Assembly: GCA_016177775.1 (NCBI GenBank)
Contig: JACOUQ010000017.1
Span: 87,051 to 151,050 of the forward strand
DNA from: Geobacter sp.
Lineage (GTDB): Bacteria > Desulfobacterota > Desulfuromonadia > Geobacterales > Geobacteraceae
Direction of reading: 5' to 3'
Length of the DNA: 64,000 nucleotides
A model generated the notes under the pieces. It ran no database searches and was not told the DNA's origin. It saw only the letters and a program-made list of their open reading frames with translations. Position 1 is the stretch's first letter. The number at the start of each line of letters is the position of its first letter. The translations under genes were made by a program, and so were the position numbers. This document shows positions 16,956 to 25,647 of this stretch, piece by piece.

Positions 16956-16997
16956 GTGAGTCGTGAGTCGTGAATTGTGAATAGTGAAAGGTGAATG
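16956..16997. repeat. Six tandem GTGA-type heptamers between rluD and pgeF
   Basis: Heptamers GTGAGTC, GTGAGTC, GTGAATT, GTGAATA, GTGAAAG and GTGAATG run head to tail. The minus-strand sequence at 60611-60630 (GTGAATAGTGAATGGTGAA) is the same family. Confidence 0.75.
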
Positions 16998-17004
16998 GCG
17001 AAAT

Positions 17005-17991
17005 CTAGTCCTTCAGGCCCGCAAGGGCACTAGTCCCCAATCCCTGCCGCTCAAGGTACTCGATTATCCGCCCCATATCCTCCGGGATGTCGGCATCAAA
17101 CTCCAGGTACTGGCCGGTGGAGGGATGGATGAAGCCGAGGGTCCTGGCGTGCAGGGCCTGGCGCCCCAGCTCCTTCAGCATACTGCGCAGGACAGGGTCC
17201 TGGACATTGGCCAGCCGCCCGCTGCCGCCGTAGACCTCGTCTCCCACCAGGGGATGTCCCGCCTCGGAGAGATGGACCCTGATCTGGTGGGTGCGGCCGG
17301 TCTCCAGCCGGAGCTGCATGAGGGTTATGCCGGGGTAGCGTGCCTGGACCCGCCAGTGGGTCACCGCGTGCTTGCCCCGGCGGGCTTTGCCGGACATCCG
17401 CTTCCGGTCCACCGGGTGCCGGCCGATGGCCGCGTCGATCTTTCCCTTGTCGACCTTGGGGGAGCCGAACACCAGGGCAACATAGACCCGCTTGATGGTG
17501 TGCTCCTTGAACTGGTGGGAGAGGGAGTTGTGGGCCGCGTCGCTCTTCGCCACCACGAGGATGCCGGAGGTGTCCTTGTCGATCCGGTGGACGATGCCGG
17601 GACGGAGCTCGCCGCCGATGCCGGAGAGGTCCCGGCAATGGCCGAGCAGGGCGTTGACCAGGGTCCCGTCCGGATTCCCCGCCGCCGGATGGACCACCAT
17701 TCCCGCCGGCTTGTTTACCACCACCACGTCACGGTCCTCGTAGAGGATATCGAGTGGGATCTCCTCCGGTTGCGGTTCCGCGGGGGCAGGGGGTGGTATT
17801 TCAACGGCAATGCTCTCGCCCCCCTTCAGCTTCAGGGATGGCTTTGCCGTCGCGCCATTCACGATTACATGCCCATCTTCAATCAGGCGCTGCGACGCGG
17901 AACGGGTAAGCCCATCCACCGAGCGGGCAACAAAAGCGTCGAGGCGCTCCGATTCTGCATCAGCAGGGAATGTCAATTCTGTCCTATCCAC
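17005..17991 (-). CDS. rluD: 23S rRNA pseudouridine synthase RluD
   Basis: A 328-residue RluA-family synthase with an N-terminal S4 RNA-binding domain (residues 15-70) and the catalytic motif HRIDKDTSG with its aspartate. GRTHQIRVHL is the second family motif. RluD makes pseudouridines at 23S rRNA helix 69. The start is a GTG at 17991 with a GGGGGG-type site. Just upstream (18010-18036) is a GC-rich hairpin. Confidence 0.93.
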   Translation of the reverse strand: MDRTELTFPADAESERLDAFVARSVDGLTRSASQRLIEDGHVIVNGATAKPSLKLKGGESIAVEIPPPAPAEPQPEEIPLDILYEDRDVVVVNKPAGMVVHPAAGNPDGTLVNALLGHCRDLSGIGGELRPGIVHRIDKDTSGILVVAKSDAAHNSLSHQFKEHTIKRVYVALVFGSPKVDKGKIDAAIGRHPVDRKRMSGKARRGKHAVTHWRVQARYPGITLMQLRLETGRTHQIRVHLSEAGHPLVGDEVYGGSGRLANVQDPVLRSMLKELGRQALHARTLGFIHPSTGQYLEFDADIPEDMGRIIEYLERQGLGTSALAGLKD

Positions 17992-18009
17992 ATCGCCCCC
18001 CGTAAAATC

Positions 18010-18036
18010 TGAAGGCGCGATCGGAAACCGCGCCTT
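18010..18036 (-). terminator. Weak terminator-like hairpin upstream of rluD
   Basis: GAAGGCGCG and CGCGCCTTC pair around a nine-base loop. The downstream T-tract (AGATTTTAC) is weak, so termination is likely partial. Confidence 0.4.
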
Positions 18037-18066
18037 CGGAAAAGTGCCATCCTGAGGAGAAGACCA

Positions 18067-18330
18067 TCACCAGATGTCCGACTCGATCTTCCCTGCCCGC
18101 TTAATCAGCACATCGACCACCGCCAGCTCATAGATGTTGCTCATCGCGAGTTCCGGAGCCACGCGCGAGCGGAAATGCTGGCGCCCCTCCTCCAGCTCGT
18201 CGGCCAGAGTCTCGAAGATGGTGTCGTTGACTATCCCGGCCTCGACCTTCTCCCGGTTGTAAAGTGCGATGTCGGAAAGAATTGCCCGGGCAAGGCGCCT
18301 GGCGTGGTCTGAATTGTCGATCAGGTTCAT
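18067..18330 (-). CDS. Small uncharacterised helical protein downstream of degP
   Basis: An 87-residue mainly helical protein of unknown function, with no signal peptide or metal motif that I can see. It starts 10 bases after the degP stop, with GGGGAA upstream, so it is probably co-transcribed. The N-terminal half (DHARRLARAILSDIALYN) reads as an amphipathic helix with a proline-free charged face, the rest as further helices. Its place beside a periplasmic protease gene does not by itself show a role. The frame has ordinary codon use and intact ends. Confidence 0.7.
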   Translation of the reverse strand: MNLIDNSDHARRLARAILSDIALYNREKVEAGIVNDTIFETLADELEEGRQHFRSRVAPELAMSNIYELAVVDVLIKRAGKIESDIW

Positions 18331-18340
18331 GTATTCCCCG

Positions 18341-19777
18341 TTATTTAATTCGGAATGCGAAATAGATGCTGGCGCCGCCGCGCCTTACCAGGAAGGCGAC
18401 GCTGCCGCGCTGCCCGGCCTCCTTCATCTGCCTGGCGAATTCGTCCAGGTTGGAAACCTTGCGCTGGTTGACGGAAACGATGATGTCACCCCGCTGAATT
18501 CCTCCGTCACCGGCGATACTCCCCTCTTCCACGTCGCGGACCATGACCCCTGAAACCCCGCGTTTGCGGAGGTCCGCCGGAAGCTCATCCACCGACAGTC
18601 CTACCCATGAGGTGTCGGCAGGCGCGCCCCCCTGCTCCGCAGGACGGGGCTTGCGGGCCGCGGCGCTTTCGGCGCTCCCGACCGTAACTGTCAAAGGAAG
18701 CTCCTTGCCATCGCGGAAGACCACCACCTCAATCTTCTTGCCGGCCGTCACATCCGCCACCAGGCGCTGCAGATGCCGCACATCCCTGACCTCGGCACCG
18801 TCGAAGCGCAGGATTATGTCCCCCTGCCGGATACCCGCCTGGGCCGCCCCGCCGCCGGCTATCACCTCGCTCACCAAAGCGCCGCGCGGCTTTTTCTGGC
18901 CAAAGGATTGGGCGATATCCGGGGTCACCTGCTGGATGGAGACGCCGAGCCACCCCCGGTTGACCTGCCCCTTGCCGACCAACTGGGAGACAACCTTCTT
19001 GGCCATGTTGATCGGGATGGCGAAGCCTATCCCCTGCCCTGCAGCGACTACGGCGGTATTTATGCCGATCACCTCGCCATGAACGTTCAGAAGGGGCCCC
19101 CCGGAATTGCCGGGGTTGATGGAGGCGTCGGTCTGGATGAAGTCCTCGTAGGTCTCGATCCCCATGTTGGAGCGGCCCGTCGCCGAAACAACGCCGACCG
19201 TGAAGGTCCGGTCGAGGCCGAAAGGGTTGCCGATGGCAATGGCCCACTGCCCGACTTCCAGCTTGTCCGAGTCTCCCATCACCGCGAACGGCAGATCCTC
19301 TTTGGCGTTGATCTTGATGACGGCGATGTCGGTCTTGGCATCGGTCCCCACCACTTTCCCCTCGTAGACATCCTCGTTGGAGAGCTTTACCTTGATGGTT
19401 TCCGCGTCGCGAACCACATGCTCATTGGTGATGATGTACCCCTGCCGGTTGATGATGAAGCCGGAGCCGAGACTCTGGTCGCGGCGGTACTGAGGGGAGC
19501 CGAAGAAATCCTCGGAAAACGGGGAGAACTCGAAGAAGGGGCGAACCATCTTCTTCTTGCTGATGGTTGATATATTGACTACCGAGGGGGTGACGGTTTT
19601 GGCCAGGGCCGTGAACGCCTGCTGGGTGGCAAGGGCGTCCTTGGGCACCTCCTTCACGGGTGCTTCGGCCATTCCCTTGCGGGAGGATTCGTAAAAGACC
19701 GCCTCCTCCTTTTTCTTGCAGGCAGTTACTGCCGCGAGTATATAAATGAGAAAAAAAGGAAGCCAGATTCTGCGCAT
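18341..19777 (-). CDS. degP: DegP/Do-family serine protease with two PDZ domains
   Basis: A 478-residue HtrA-family protease. It has a signal sequence ending in a lipobox-like VTAC, so it may be a lipoprotein. The catalytic triad is His in ITNEHVVRDA, Asp in AKTDIAVIKI and Ser in NPGNSGGPL. Two PDZ domains follow (about 280-365 and 385-470). Such proteases degrade or chaperone misfolded envelope proteins. I start at the ATG at 19777; a GGAG lies 13 bases upstream, slightly far, and the frame is open 25 codons further up with no better site. It is divergent from the XRE-cupin gene. Confidence 0.92.
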   Translation of the reverse strand: MRRIWLPFFLIYILAAVTACKKKEEAVFYESSRKGMAEAPVKEVPKDALATQQAFTALAKTVTPSVVNISTISKKKMVRPFFEFSPFSEDFFGSPQYRRDQSLGSGFIINRQGYIITNEHVVRDAETIKVKLSNEDVYEGKVVGTDAKTDIAVIKINAKEDLPFAVMGDSDKLEVGQWAIAIGNPFGLDRTFTVGVVSATGRSNMGIETYEDFIQTDASINPGNSGGPLLNVHGEVIGINTAVVAAGQGIGFAIPINMAKKVVSQLVGKGQVNRGWLGVSIQQVTPDIAQSFGQKKPRGALVSEVIAGGGAAQAGIRQGDIILRFDGAEVRDVRHLQRLVADVTAGKKIEVVVFRDGKELPLTVTVGSAESAAARKPRPAEQGGAPADTSWVGLSVDELPADLRKRGVSGVMVRDVEEGSIAGDGGIQRGDIIVSVNQRKVSNLDEFARQMKEAGQRGSVAFLVRRGGASIYFAFRIK

Positions 19778-19901
19778 GATTACAACAATTTCTCCTACGG
19801 CGAATGATTTCAAAGCATTGCATAGGTTAGCCAAAATATGGAGGAATGTCAATCGATGAGCGTTCCCTCCACAACTACCCCGTCAGGCGGAAGCTTTTGC
19901 T

Positions 19902-19930
19902 TGACGTGAAGCGGCGTTTTGCATATAAAA
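19902..19930 (+). promoter_or_regulatory. Sigma-70-type promoter of the XRE-cupin gene
   Basis: TTGACG and TATAAA are 17 bases apart, 27 bases before the ATG at 19957. It lies inside the longer open frame (from 19846), which rules out that start. Confidence 0.7.
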
Positions 19931-19956
19931 AATCATCATTTCGGGGAGTTGAGCCA

Positions 19957-20547
19957 ATGGAAGACATCAAATCAGCAATAAAGGATCTGGCCCTGGGCGA
20001 AAAGGTCCGGAAACTGCGCCGGGAGCGGCGCCTCACGCTCCAGGAACTGGCCGAGTTGACCGGCCTCTCCAAGCCGCTCCTCTCCCAGATCGAAAACGGA
20101 CTGGTGGTCCCCCCGATCTCAACACTGCTCAAGATCTCCAAGGGGCTGAAGGTCGGTATCCACTATTTCTTCGAGGACGAAGGGGCCAAGCAGAAACTGG
20201 TCATCGCCAGGGCCGAAGAGGAGAGCTGGAGCCGCCGCCGGGCGAAAAGCGACGCCGTCGAGGGTTATTGCTATCGCTCGCTGGCGCAGGGTTTGCGCAA
20301 CAAGCACATGGAGCCGTTTCTCGTGGAATTCGAGCTGCGGGAATGGGACGACAGCCGTTTCTACCGGCACGAGGGGGAGGAGTTCATCTACCTGCTGGAA
20401 GGAGAGCTGGAATTCCACTTCGGCGAGGAGGTCCACCGGCTGCGCCCCGGCGACAGCATATACTACGATTCGTCCGAGGCGCACGGCTATGTGTCGGTGG
20501 GGGACAAAAAGGCCAGAGCCGTGGCGGTGCTGTTTTCAAAGGATTAA
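19957..20547 (+). CDS. XRE-family regulator with C-terminal cupin
   Basis: A 196-residue protein with a helix-turn-helix at about residues 12-68 (RRLTLQELAELTGLSKPLLSQIENG) and a cupin at 120-190 (EEFIYLLEGELEFHFGEE, then RPGDSIYYDS). This layout is shared by PuuR-type and other small-molecule-sensing repressors. The ligand is unknown. GGGGAG lies eight bases before the ATG. It is divergent from degP and convergent with the PilZ gene, whose stop overlaps its own by four bases. Neighbourhood does not show its target. Confidence 0.88.
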   Translation: MEDIKSAIKDLALGEKVRKLRRERRLTLQELAELTGLSKPLLSQIENGLVVPPISTLLKISKGLKVGIHYFFEDEGAKQKLVIARAEEESWSRRRAKSDAVEGYCYRSLAQGLRNKHMEPFLVEFELREWDDSRFYRHEGEEFIYLLEGELEFHFGEEVHRLRPGDSIYYDSSEAHGYVSVGDKKARAVAVLFSKD

Positions 20548-20867
20548 CCGCCGTTTTTCAGCAAACGCGCCAGCTCCCTGACTGCAAGGAGCTTCTCACC
20601 GTCCAGCTCAAGGAACCTGACCCCCATGCCGGCGCTGGCAGGATCGAGACTGCTCCAGATTACCTCCGACGTCACGGTCACCGGCTCAGCGGAACGTGGG
20701 GTGAAGAGCTGGAGTTCAATAACCGTCCCCACGACCAGCGGATGCTGGGTCGCCACGAACGCTCCGCTGTCCGAGATGTCCATGATCCGGTAGCAGTCCG
20801 CCCCCTCCTCCCCCACTACCCAGCAGCCGCACTCCACCAGCTTTCGCCTGCACTGCCGCTCTTCCAC
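20544..20867 (-). CDS. PilZ-domain protein
   Basis: A 107-residue stand-alone PilZ domain. The N-terminal RQCRRK matches the RxxxR c-di-GMP loop and DISDSGAFV matches the (D/N)xSxxG motif; GMGVRFLEL is the closing strand. Such proteins are c-di-GMP effectors. It overlaps the XRE-cupin stop by four bases, convergent. GGAGGG... lies before the ATG. Several MshEN-domain proteins in this window could be part of the same second-messenger network. Confidence 0.85.
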   Translation of the reverse strand: MEERQCRRKLVECGCWVVGEEGADCYRIMDISDSGAFVATQHPLVVGTVIELQLFTPRSAEPVTVTSEVIWSSLDPASAGMGVRFLELDGEKLLAVRELARLLKNGG

Positions 20868-20971
20868 GTTCCCCTCCTGACAAACGCTTCATCCGGAAAG
20901 GAAGTATACCAGCAAATCACAGTCCGGCAACGGCAATAATCCCAACAAACTAGCAGTTTATATCTGAAAAT

Positions 20972-21005
20972 AACCCCGTCCCGGCCAATAGACCGGGACG
21001 GGGTT
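20972..21005 (-). terminator. Terminator after the 21011-24520 gene
   Basis: AACCCCGTCCCGG and CCGGGACGGGGTT form a 13-base-pair stem; T-rich sequence follows on the minus strand. Confidence 0.85.
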
Positions 21006-21010
21006 GAGGT

Positions 21011-24000
21011 TTACCACTTGGTAGTGTCGCTACCCTTCCAGTAGTACCACTCACTCGGGTTTGATGGATTTGGGTAGAATTTTCCCTCCACCGTGTAAAA
21101 CTCGTCCGCCATCAGCTCAGGCGTTCTATTGAATTTCAAAAGAATCTTGTCATCAGTCGCAGAGTACTTGACATCAACTGGATATTGGAACGGAACGGAT
21201 GTGATCTCCCGGTTATCCGCCGATGACAGTGAGGCCGTAGAAGTCAGCCCCGCGGGCAACTGTATGAAGATTGTCGATGTCCCTTCGTCTGCGTTATTAC
21301 GGGCTTCAGGCTTTACTACAACTCCAACGGCCAGATATGAGGTAATGGACACCGTGCTGGTCGTGCTGTTGCCGGCAAGATCGGTAACCACTGCGCTGAT
21401 GGTATGATTGCCTAACGCGAGCGGTCCAAGGAAGGTTTTGAAAGTAACTTCGGCGGGTGCAGCCGTATCTCCCTGCCCGTCAGCCTGGTATACGATGTTC
21501 CCATCAAGATATACTTCCAATTTGTATCCGTATCCCTGGTCTGCCGCATTAACATCGAGCGGAATGGCGGTATCGGTCGAAGCATAGAAGCCGCCCTGGT
21601 TTATACCGGTGATGATTGCCGCAGGAAGCCAGGTGTCCACGTGAACTGTCTTTGTTGCAGTGGCCTGATTCCCAGCCAGGTCGGTAGCCACCGCCTTGAT
21701 TACATGATCGCCTCCCGCCAGCGGGCCAATGATGTTGTCGAACGTGATGGAAACGGGTGATGCCATGTCTGCCGCTCCGTCAGCCTGGTAAACGATGTTG
21801 CCATCAAGATAAACCTTGAGTGTATAACCGTATCCTTGGTCCGCGCCTTGGATCTGGACGGGAACATTGGCATTGCCGAAGTACCCTCCGTCCTGGGGCA
21901 AGGTAATGTTAACCGTGGGCAGCCATGGATCGACGTGAATAGTGTGTGATGCAGAGGCGGTTTGGTCGGCCAGGTCTTTTGCCACAGCCCTTATCACATG
22001 ATCACCCCCTGCAAGGGGGCCGACGTTCGAACTGTACGATACGGGCACCGGTACAGCGAGGTCTGCTGTTCCGGTAGCCTGGTTGATCAGGCCTTCGTCC
22101 AGGAATACCAGCATTTCGAAACCGTTACCCTGGTCAGCTGCCTGCACTTCGAGAGGAACAGGCACATTGCCGAGATATGCACCGTCGGCAGGCGACAGGA
22201 TTTTCACGGTCGGTGGCCACTGGTCGGAATATGATCTGATGCTCACGGCATTGGAACTGCTGTTACCAGCACGATCGGTAACCACGGCGGTAAGGACGTG
22301 ATCACCCACCGACAGCGGTCCGACATGGCCGTTGTAGGAGATGGATGCGGGCACGATATCGTCCCCCTTGCCGTCTCCTTGATAGATTACGGTGCCGTCC
22401 AGCATGACCTTCAGGGTAAAGCCATATCCCAGGTCTCCGGCCTGAACCTCCACGGGGATTGCCGCATTGCTGAAAATGAACGCATCGCCGTTTTTCGGCG
22501 TCGAGATACTAACCGTCGGCACCCAACGGTCCACATAGATGAAGCGATCATCGGTAGCCTTGGCGTTCAGCGCATCCACGGCAGTTGTGGTTATCGGATT
22601 TTTCCCATCAGCAAGCGGCAGGTCATAGCTGAATGTCACCTGGTTTGGAATAGCAGTGCTGCCGGTGGGTGAGAATGAGGCGTTCTGGCCATTGACCGTT
22701 ACCCCATTGATGGCGACATTGCTAAAGGCGGTTCCGCTGACGGTCGTCAATCGGGCATTGGTGACCATTTCAGTAACCGGGCTTGTAACGGAAATGTCTG
22801 GGCCAGGGATGTCGAGGGTTTTGGTGACGGCACAATCCAGGGTGACATTCATTGCAGGGTAGCCGATAGCTGTTCCGTCCCAGGTTGTAGCGGAAATACT
22901 GTACAGTTGGTAGTCAGCGGGCGGGCCGAAGACCTCCAGTTCCGGACCATCCTCCATGTATGCGGAGGAATAGGACGAAATTTGAAGTGCGTACAAATCC
23001 CTCTTGCCGTTCTTGTTATAATGTGTCGCCCTGGCTGAAATTTTGGGGGAGCTCATTTTCCCACCGCCGGCAACCCGGAAACGGAAGATGGCAGAGCCCG
23101 TGCAGTACTCCCTGTTGAGAACCGTCACTTCTCCCGGCGTAATATGGTCCGCATTGCCGGGATTGCTCTCAACTAAGGTTGGATCACGGTAGGCAGCGCT
23201 TGGGTCGTAATACTTATTGAAGTCAATGAACCTGATACCGGAAAGCTTAAAGTAAGGAGTCGAGGTCCTCTTGACCAGAGTGAAGCTGCCGAGGAGGTTC
23301 CACGGCCCTTCCGTCAGATAAAACCTGTACGAGTGGTTATCTGAGCCAGTCTTGGTAGTGCTTGCAGCACCGCCGTAAGTTGGTTGATAAATATAACTCT
23401 TGGTGACAGGGTCCCAAACCGAAGAAACTCCTCCAGCCCCAAAGCTATACGAATAGAGGTCCTCATTTTTTACCGTGCCCCTGAAGTTTACCTCCCCGTG
23501 GAGAATGCCTGCGTCACGGATAAAGTCCAAGGTCTTGGTGGTGTCCGCTTCCACGGAGACCAGGTTGTTGTCAGAATTACCGTCGATATACGGCCAGCTA
23601 AACTGGGTTTTATCCTTGAAATAGGACCTGATATCCACTCGCCGGGGTCCGTCTTCCACCCGGAACTGGACATTGTAATTGCCGGGGTTCGTGCTTATGC
23701 TCTGGAGATTCTGTATTTCATGGCCGAGAAAATCATCGGGTGAGACGTTGTTCAGCAGGATCTTTCCGGCAACGTTCCCGTAGTGGTATACCGGGCCCGG
23801 AGTGGGTGGCGACGGTACATATTCATACGGCGGTGGGGGGGGGGGCGCTGTAAACTGGATGTCCAGAGGGACTTCCACTATCTGCCCCGGCGCTATGTCT
23901 CTGGCGCCGATATTGAAATAATAGTTATTTCCGCCATAAGCGGCCCCCACATAGACACTGGCCGCGACACTAATCTGCTGATTCGCCACAACCGGCATGT

Positions 24001-24520
24001 CCCAGTAGCCGGTGGCGGGATACTGGTTGACATAGCTTGACGTGTAGGTTTTCTCTTGCCCCGGGGAAGTGGCCTTTTGAGCGGAGGAATCTGCATCAAA
24101 GTAGCTGAAAGGGTCTCCGGTGATGTTCAGCTTGAAACGTACTATTCCAACGTTATAGTTATAATCGTTCGTGGCCGTTTGCCCCACGGGCACCGTGAGA
24201 GACCGGTTGCTGAAGGTCATGTATGTGCTGTTGGTACCCCCGCCGCTCAGATTGGTGGAAGCATAAACATCGTAGTTCCAGTCTCCCCCCTGAACCGTCA
24301 GGCTGTAATTACTGCTGCCATATACGTTCTTGGATGATCGGTAGCCGCCTCCCGCAGCTGATACGTAGATACTATTGACTTTAAAGTCCCCTATCTTTAC
24401 GGTTCCGGCAATGAAACCGGGATTAAGGGTTACATCTGTCGCCCCGGAGTAGATAGGAAAGCCCAGCATGGCGAACAACAGAAACACCAAGCTGATATAC
24501 TGCATTCTATTCCATTTCAT
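21011..24520 (-). CDS. Large secreted protein with four tandem Ig-like repeats
   Basis: A 1169-residue protein with a signal peptide (cleaved near residue 27) and no lipobox. The first 600 residues are Tyr/Ser/Gly-rich beta modules around a Pro-rich linker (about 230-245). Residues about 670-1060 hold four repeats of about 95 residues, each with a PVxxQAADQGYGY block, a LDGNIVYQADG block, a GPLAGGDHVIKAV strand and a TDLAGN turn. The C-terminal 100 residues differ (KFNRTPELMADEF). I do not recognise a catalytic domain. A surface or extracellular structural role is inferred. AAGGAGTG lies before the ATG. It follows the small exported gene at 24542 in the same operon. Confidence 0.8.
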   Translation of the reverse strand: MKWNRMQYISLVFLLFAMLGFPIYSGATDVTLNPGFIAGTVKIGDFKVNSIYVSAAGGGYRSSKNVYGSSNYSLTVQGGDWNYDVYASTNLSGGGTNSTYMTFSNRSLTVPVGQTATNDYNYNVGIVRFKLNITGDPFSYFDADSSAQKATSPGQEKTYTSSYVNQYPATGYWDMPVVANQQISVAASVYVGAAYGGNNYYFNIGARDIAPGQIVEVPLDIQFTAPPPPPPYEYVPSPPTPGPVYHYGNVAGKILLNNVSPDDFLGHEIQNLQSISTNPGNYNVQFRVEDGPRRVDIRSYFKDKTQFSWPYIDGNSDNNLVSVEADTTKTLDFIRDAGILHGEVNFRGTVKNEDLYSYSFGAGGVSSVWDPVTKSYIYQPTYGGAASTTKTGSDNHSYRFYLTEGPWNLLGSFTLVKRTSTPYFKLSGIRFIDFNKYYDPSAAYRDPTLVESNPGNADHITPGEVTVLNREYCTGSAIFRFRVAGGGKMSSPKISARATHYNKNGKRDLYALQISSYSSAYMEDGPELEVFGPPADYQLYSISATTWDGTAIGYPAMNVTLDCAVTKTLDIPGPDISVTSPVTEMVTNARLTTVSGTAFSNVAINGVTVNGQNASFSPTGSTAIPNQVTFSYDLPLADGKNPITTTAVDALNAKATDDRFIYVDRWVPTVSISTPKNGDAFIFSNAAIPVEVQAGDLGYGFTLKVMLDGTVIYQGDGKGDDIVPASISYNGHVGPLSVGDHVLTAVVTDRAGNSSSNAVSIRSYSDQWPPTVKILSPADGAYLGNVPVPLEVQAADQGNGFEMLVFLDEGLINQATGTADLAVPVPVSYSSNVGPLAGGDHVIRAVAKDLADQTASASHTIHVDPWLPTVNITLPQDGGYFGNANVPVQIQGADQGYGYTLKVYLDGNIVYQADGAADMASPVSITFDNIIGPLAGGDHVIKAVATDLAGNQATATKTVHVDTWLPAAIITGINQGGFYASTDTAIPLDVNAADQGYGYKLEVYLDGNIVYQADGQGDTAAPAEVTFKTFLGPLALGNHTISAVVTDLAGNSTTSTVSITSYLAVGVVVKPEARNNADEGTSTIFIQLPAGLTSTASLSSADNREITSVPFQYPVDVKYSATDDKILLKFNRTPELMADEFYTVEGKFYPNPSNPSEWYYWKGSDTTKW

Positions 24521-24541
24521 AGATCACTCCTTTCATTATTG

Positions 24542-24952
24542 TCACAATCCCTTTTTCCCGGAAACATCAACCGTCTTTCTCTCTCCTGCCGGATTGGTGT
24601 ACTCTACGCTCCAGACAACTTCCTTTGCCACTGTTTCTGCGGCTTCAGCCTTGGCCGCTTCAAAGTGTTCCGTAACCTCTTTCATCTGGTCGTTTGGAAT
24701 TGAGCCGATCAATATCGGCAGGTTGTGATAGGTTATGTCATTTGGGTCAGGAATAGCCACGATCAGGTCTTTCACATCCCCCCCCGATCCATTGTAAACG
24801 CTCACAAAAAGTTCACCGGCAATGGTTGTCTCATCGACATTCACGTTATCCTGATGGTAAATGATGCGGAATGGGGCGTCTGCCGCCATGGCCAGGCCGG
24901 CACCTATCCAGAGGAATAAGCACATTGTTAGGACTTTAAACAAAACATTCAT
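24542..24952 (-). CDS. Small exported protein, partner of the Ig-like protein
   Basis: A 136-residue protein with a signal peptide cleaved after AMA (near residue 22). The mature part is beta-rich (FRIIYHQDNVNVDETTIAGE) and then helical (EVTEHFEAAKAEAAETVAKE), ending in a strand. No known domain is recognised. It stops 21 bases before the start of the 1169-residue Ig-like gene, so the two are likely one transcript. AGGAGGAGAG precedes the ATG at 24952; the frame is open 15 codons further up. Confidence 0.75.
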   Translation of the reverse strand: MNVLFKVLTMCLFLWIGAGLAMAADAPFRIIYHQDNVNVDETTIAGELFVSVYNGSGGDVKDLIVAIPDPNDITYHNLPILIGSIPNDQMKEVTEHFEAAKAEAAETVAKEVVWSVEYTNPAGERKTVDVSGKKGL

Positions 24953-25079
24953 ATCTCTCCTCCTGCGCGAATAAAATAAACTCCATTCAAACAGCAAACG
25001 GGAACGTCAGGAATTCACCTCCTCTCCATGGGAATAAGGCAGTGTTTATGGCCATATAAATTGGCAGCGCACGACGGCC

Positions 25080-25103
25080 GTTGCCGTACCAGAATACGGC
25101 AAC
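25080..25103. promoter_or_regulatory. Inverted repeat in the leader of the 24952 gene
   Basis: GTTGCCGTA and TACGGCAAC pair around CCAGAA. It lies about 130 bases upstream of the ATG and may be an operator or leader hairpin. Confidence 0.35.
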
Positions 25104-25294
25104 AACTCGCTTCGACTTAATTAAAATTTACAATTGATCAATCCAATCATTATGGATAGGTGTGTTACATTATAGGTTGCTCATATTTTGTGTTCCCGCT
25201 AGTTTTTAATGAATTATTTAGTTGACCCCTTTTAACCGTATTTACTTCATGATGTCAACAATTTATGCATTAACCTACATTAACCCCACTCAGT

Positions 25295-25379
25295 ACCAGC
25301 GGCCGCACCGCCACCTTTTCCGGCACGATCTTCACGAACCGGGTGCGGCACGACGATAATGAGGCGCTCCTACAAGTCA
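25295..25379 (-). pseudogene. Duplicate fragment of the gltB 3' end
   Basis: About 85 bases match the last codons of gltB, 366 bases away, at 25661-25745: CGGCCGCACCGCC, TTTTCCGGCAC and ACGAACCGGGTGCGGCA are shared. The copy has a +1 shift relative to gltB and no start, so it is not coding. It lies beyond the gltB terminator. Confidence 0.75.
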
Positions 25380-25485
25380 GTCTTCTCTGAAAAGGCATCT
25401 CTGGACAAGCTTGACTTTCGAATAATTGAGATCTTTTGAACTTGCAAAGTAGCCAACTTGGCGCTATCCATCTAATCTTTCAAAA

Positions 25486-25510
25486 GCAAAAAAGCCCGCG
25501 AAACGGGCTT
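25486..25510 (-). terminator. Terminator after gltB
   Basis: AAGCCCG and CGGGCTT pair around CGAAA; six T follow on the minus strand, about 140 bases past the gltB stop. Confidence 0.75.
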
Positions 25511-25647
25511 CCACATACCGTGATATCTGTCACCAACAAATGCTAAAGACTGGAGGTTGCATGCATTCACGCTGCCTTGTCGTGCTCCCGCTTCCCTTCT
25601 TTCAGCGCCTCGTCGATCGTTTTCTACAGCAGCATTCAGCTGCTGCT

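Larger units (their letters stand above)
24953..25647. other. Long intergenic region between gltB and the Ig-like operon
   Basis: About 695 bases with no gene. From the gltB side it holds a 160-base gltB tail region with its terminator (25486-25510), an 85-base copy of the gltB 3' end (25295-25379), AT-rich sequence with a possible -10 (TATAAT, minus strand 25174-25169), and a perfect inverted repeat (25080-25103). The last 200 bases appear to be the long leader of the gene at 24952. Confidence 0.6.
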
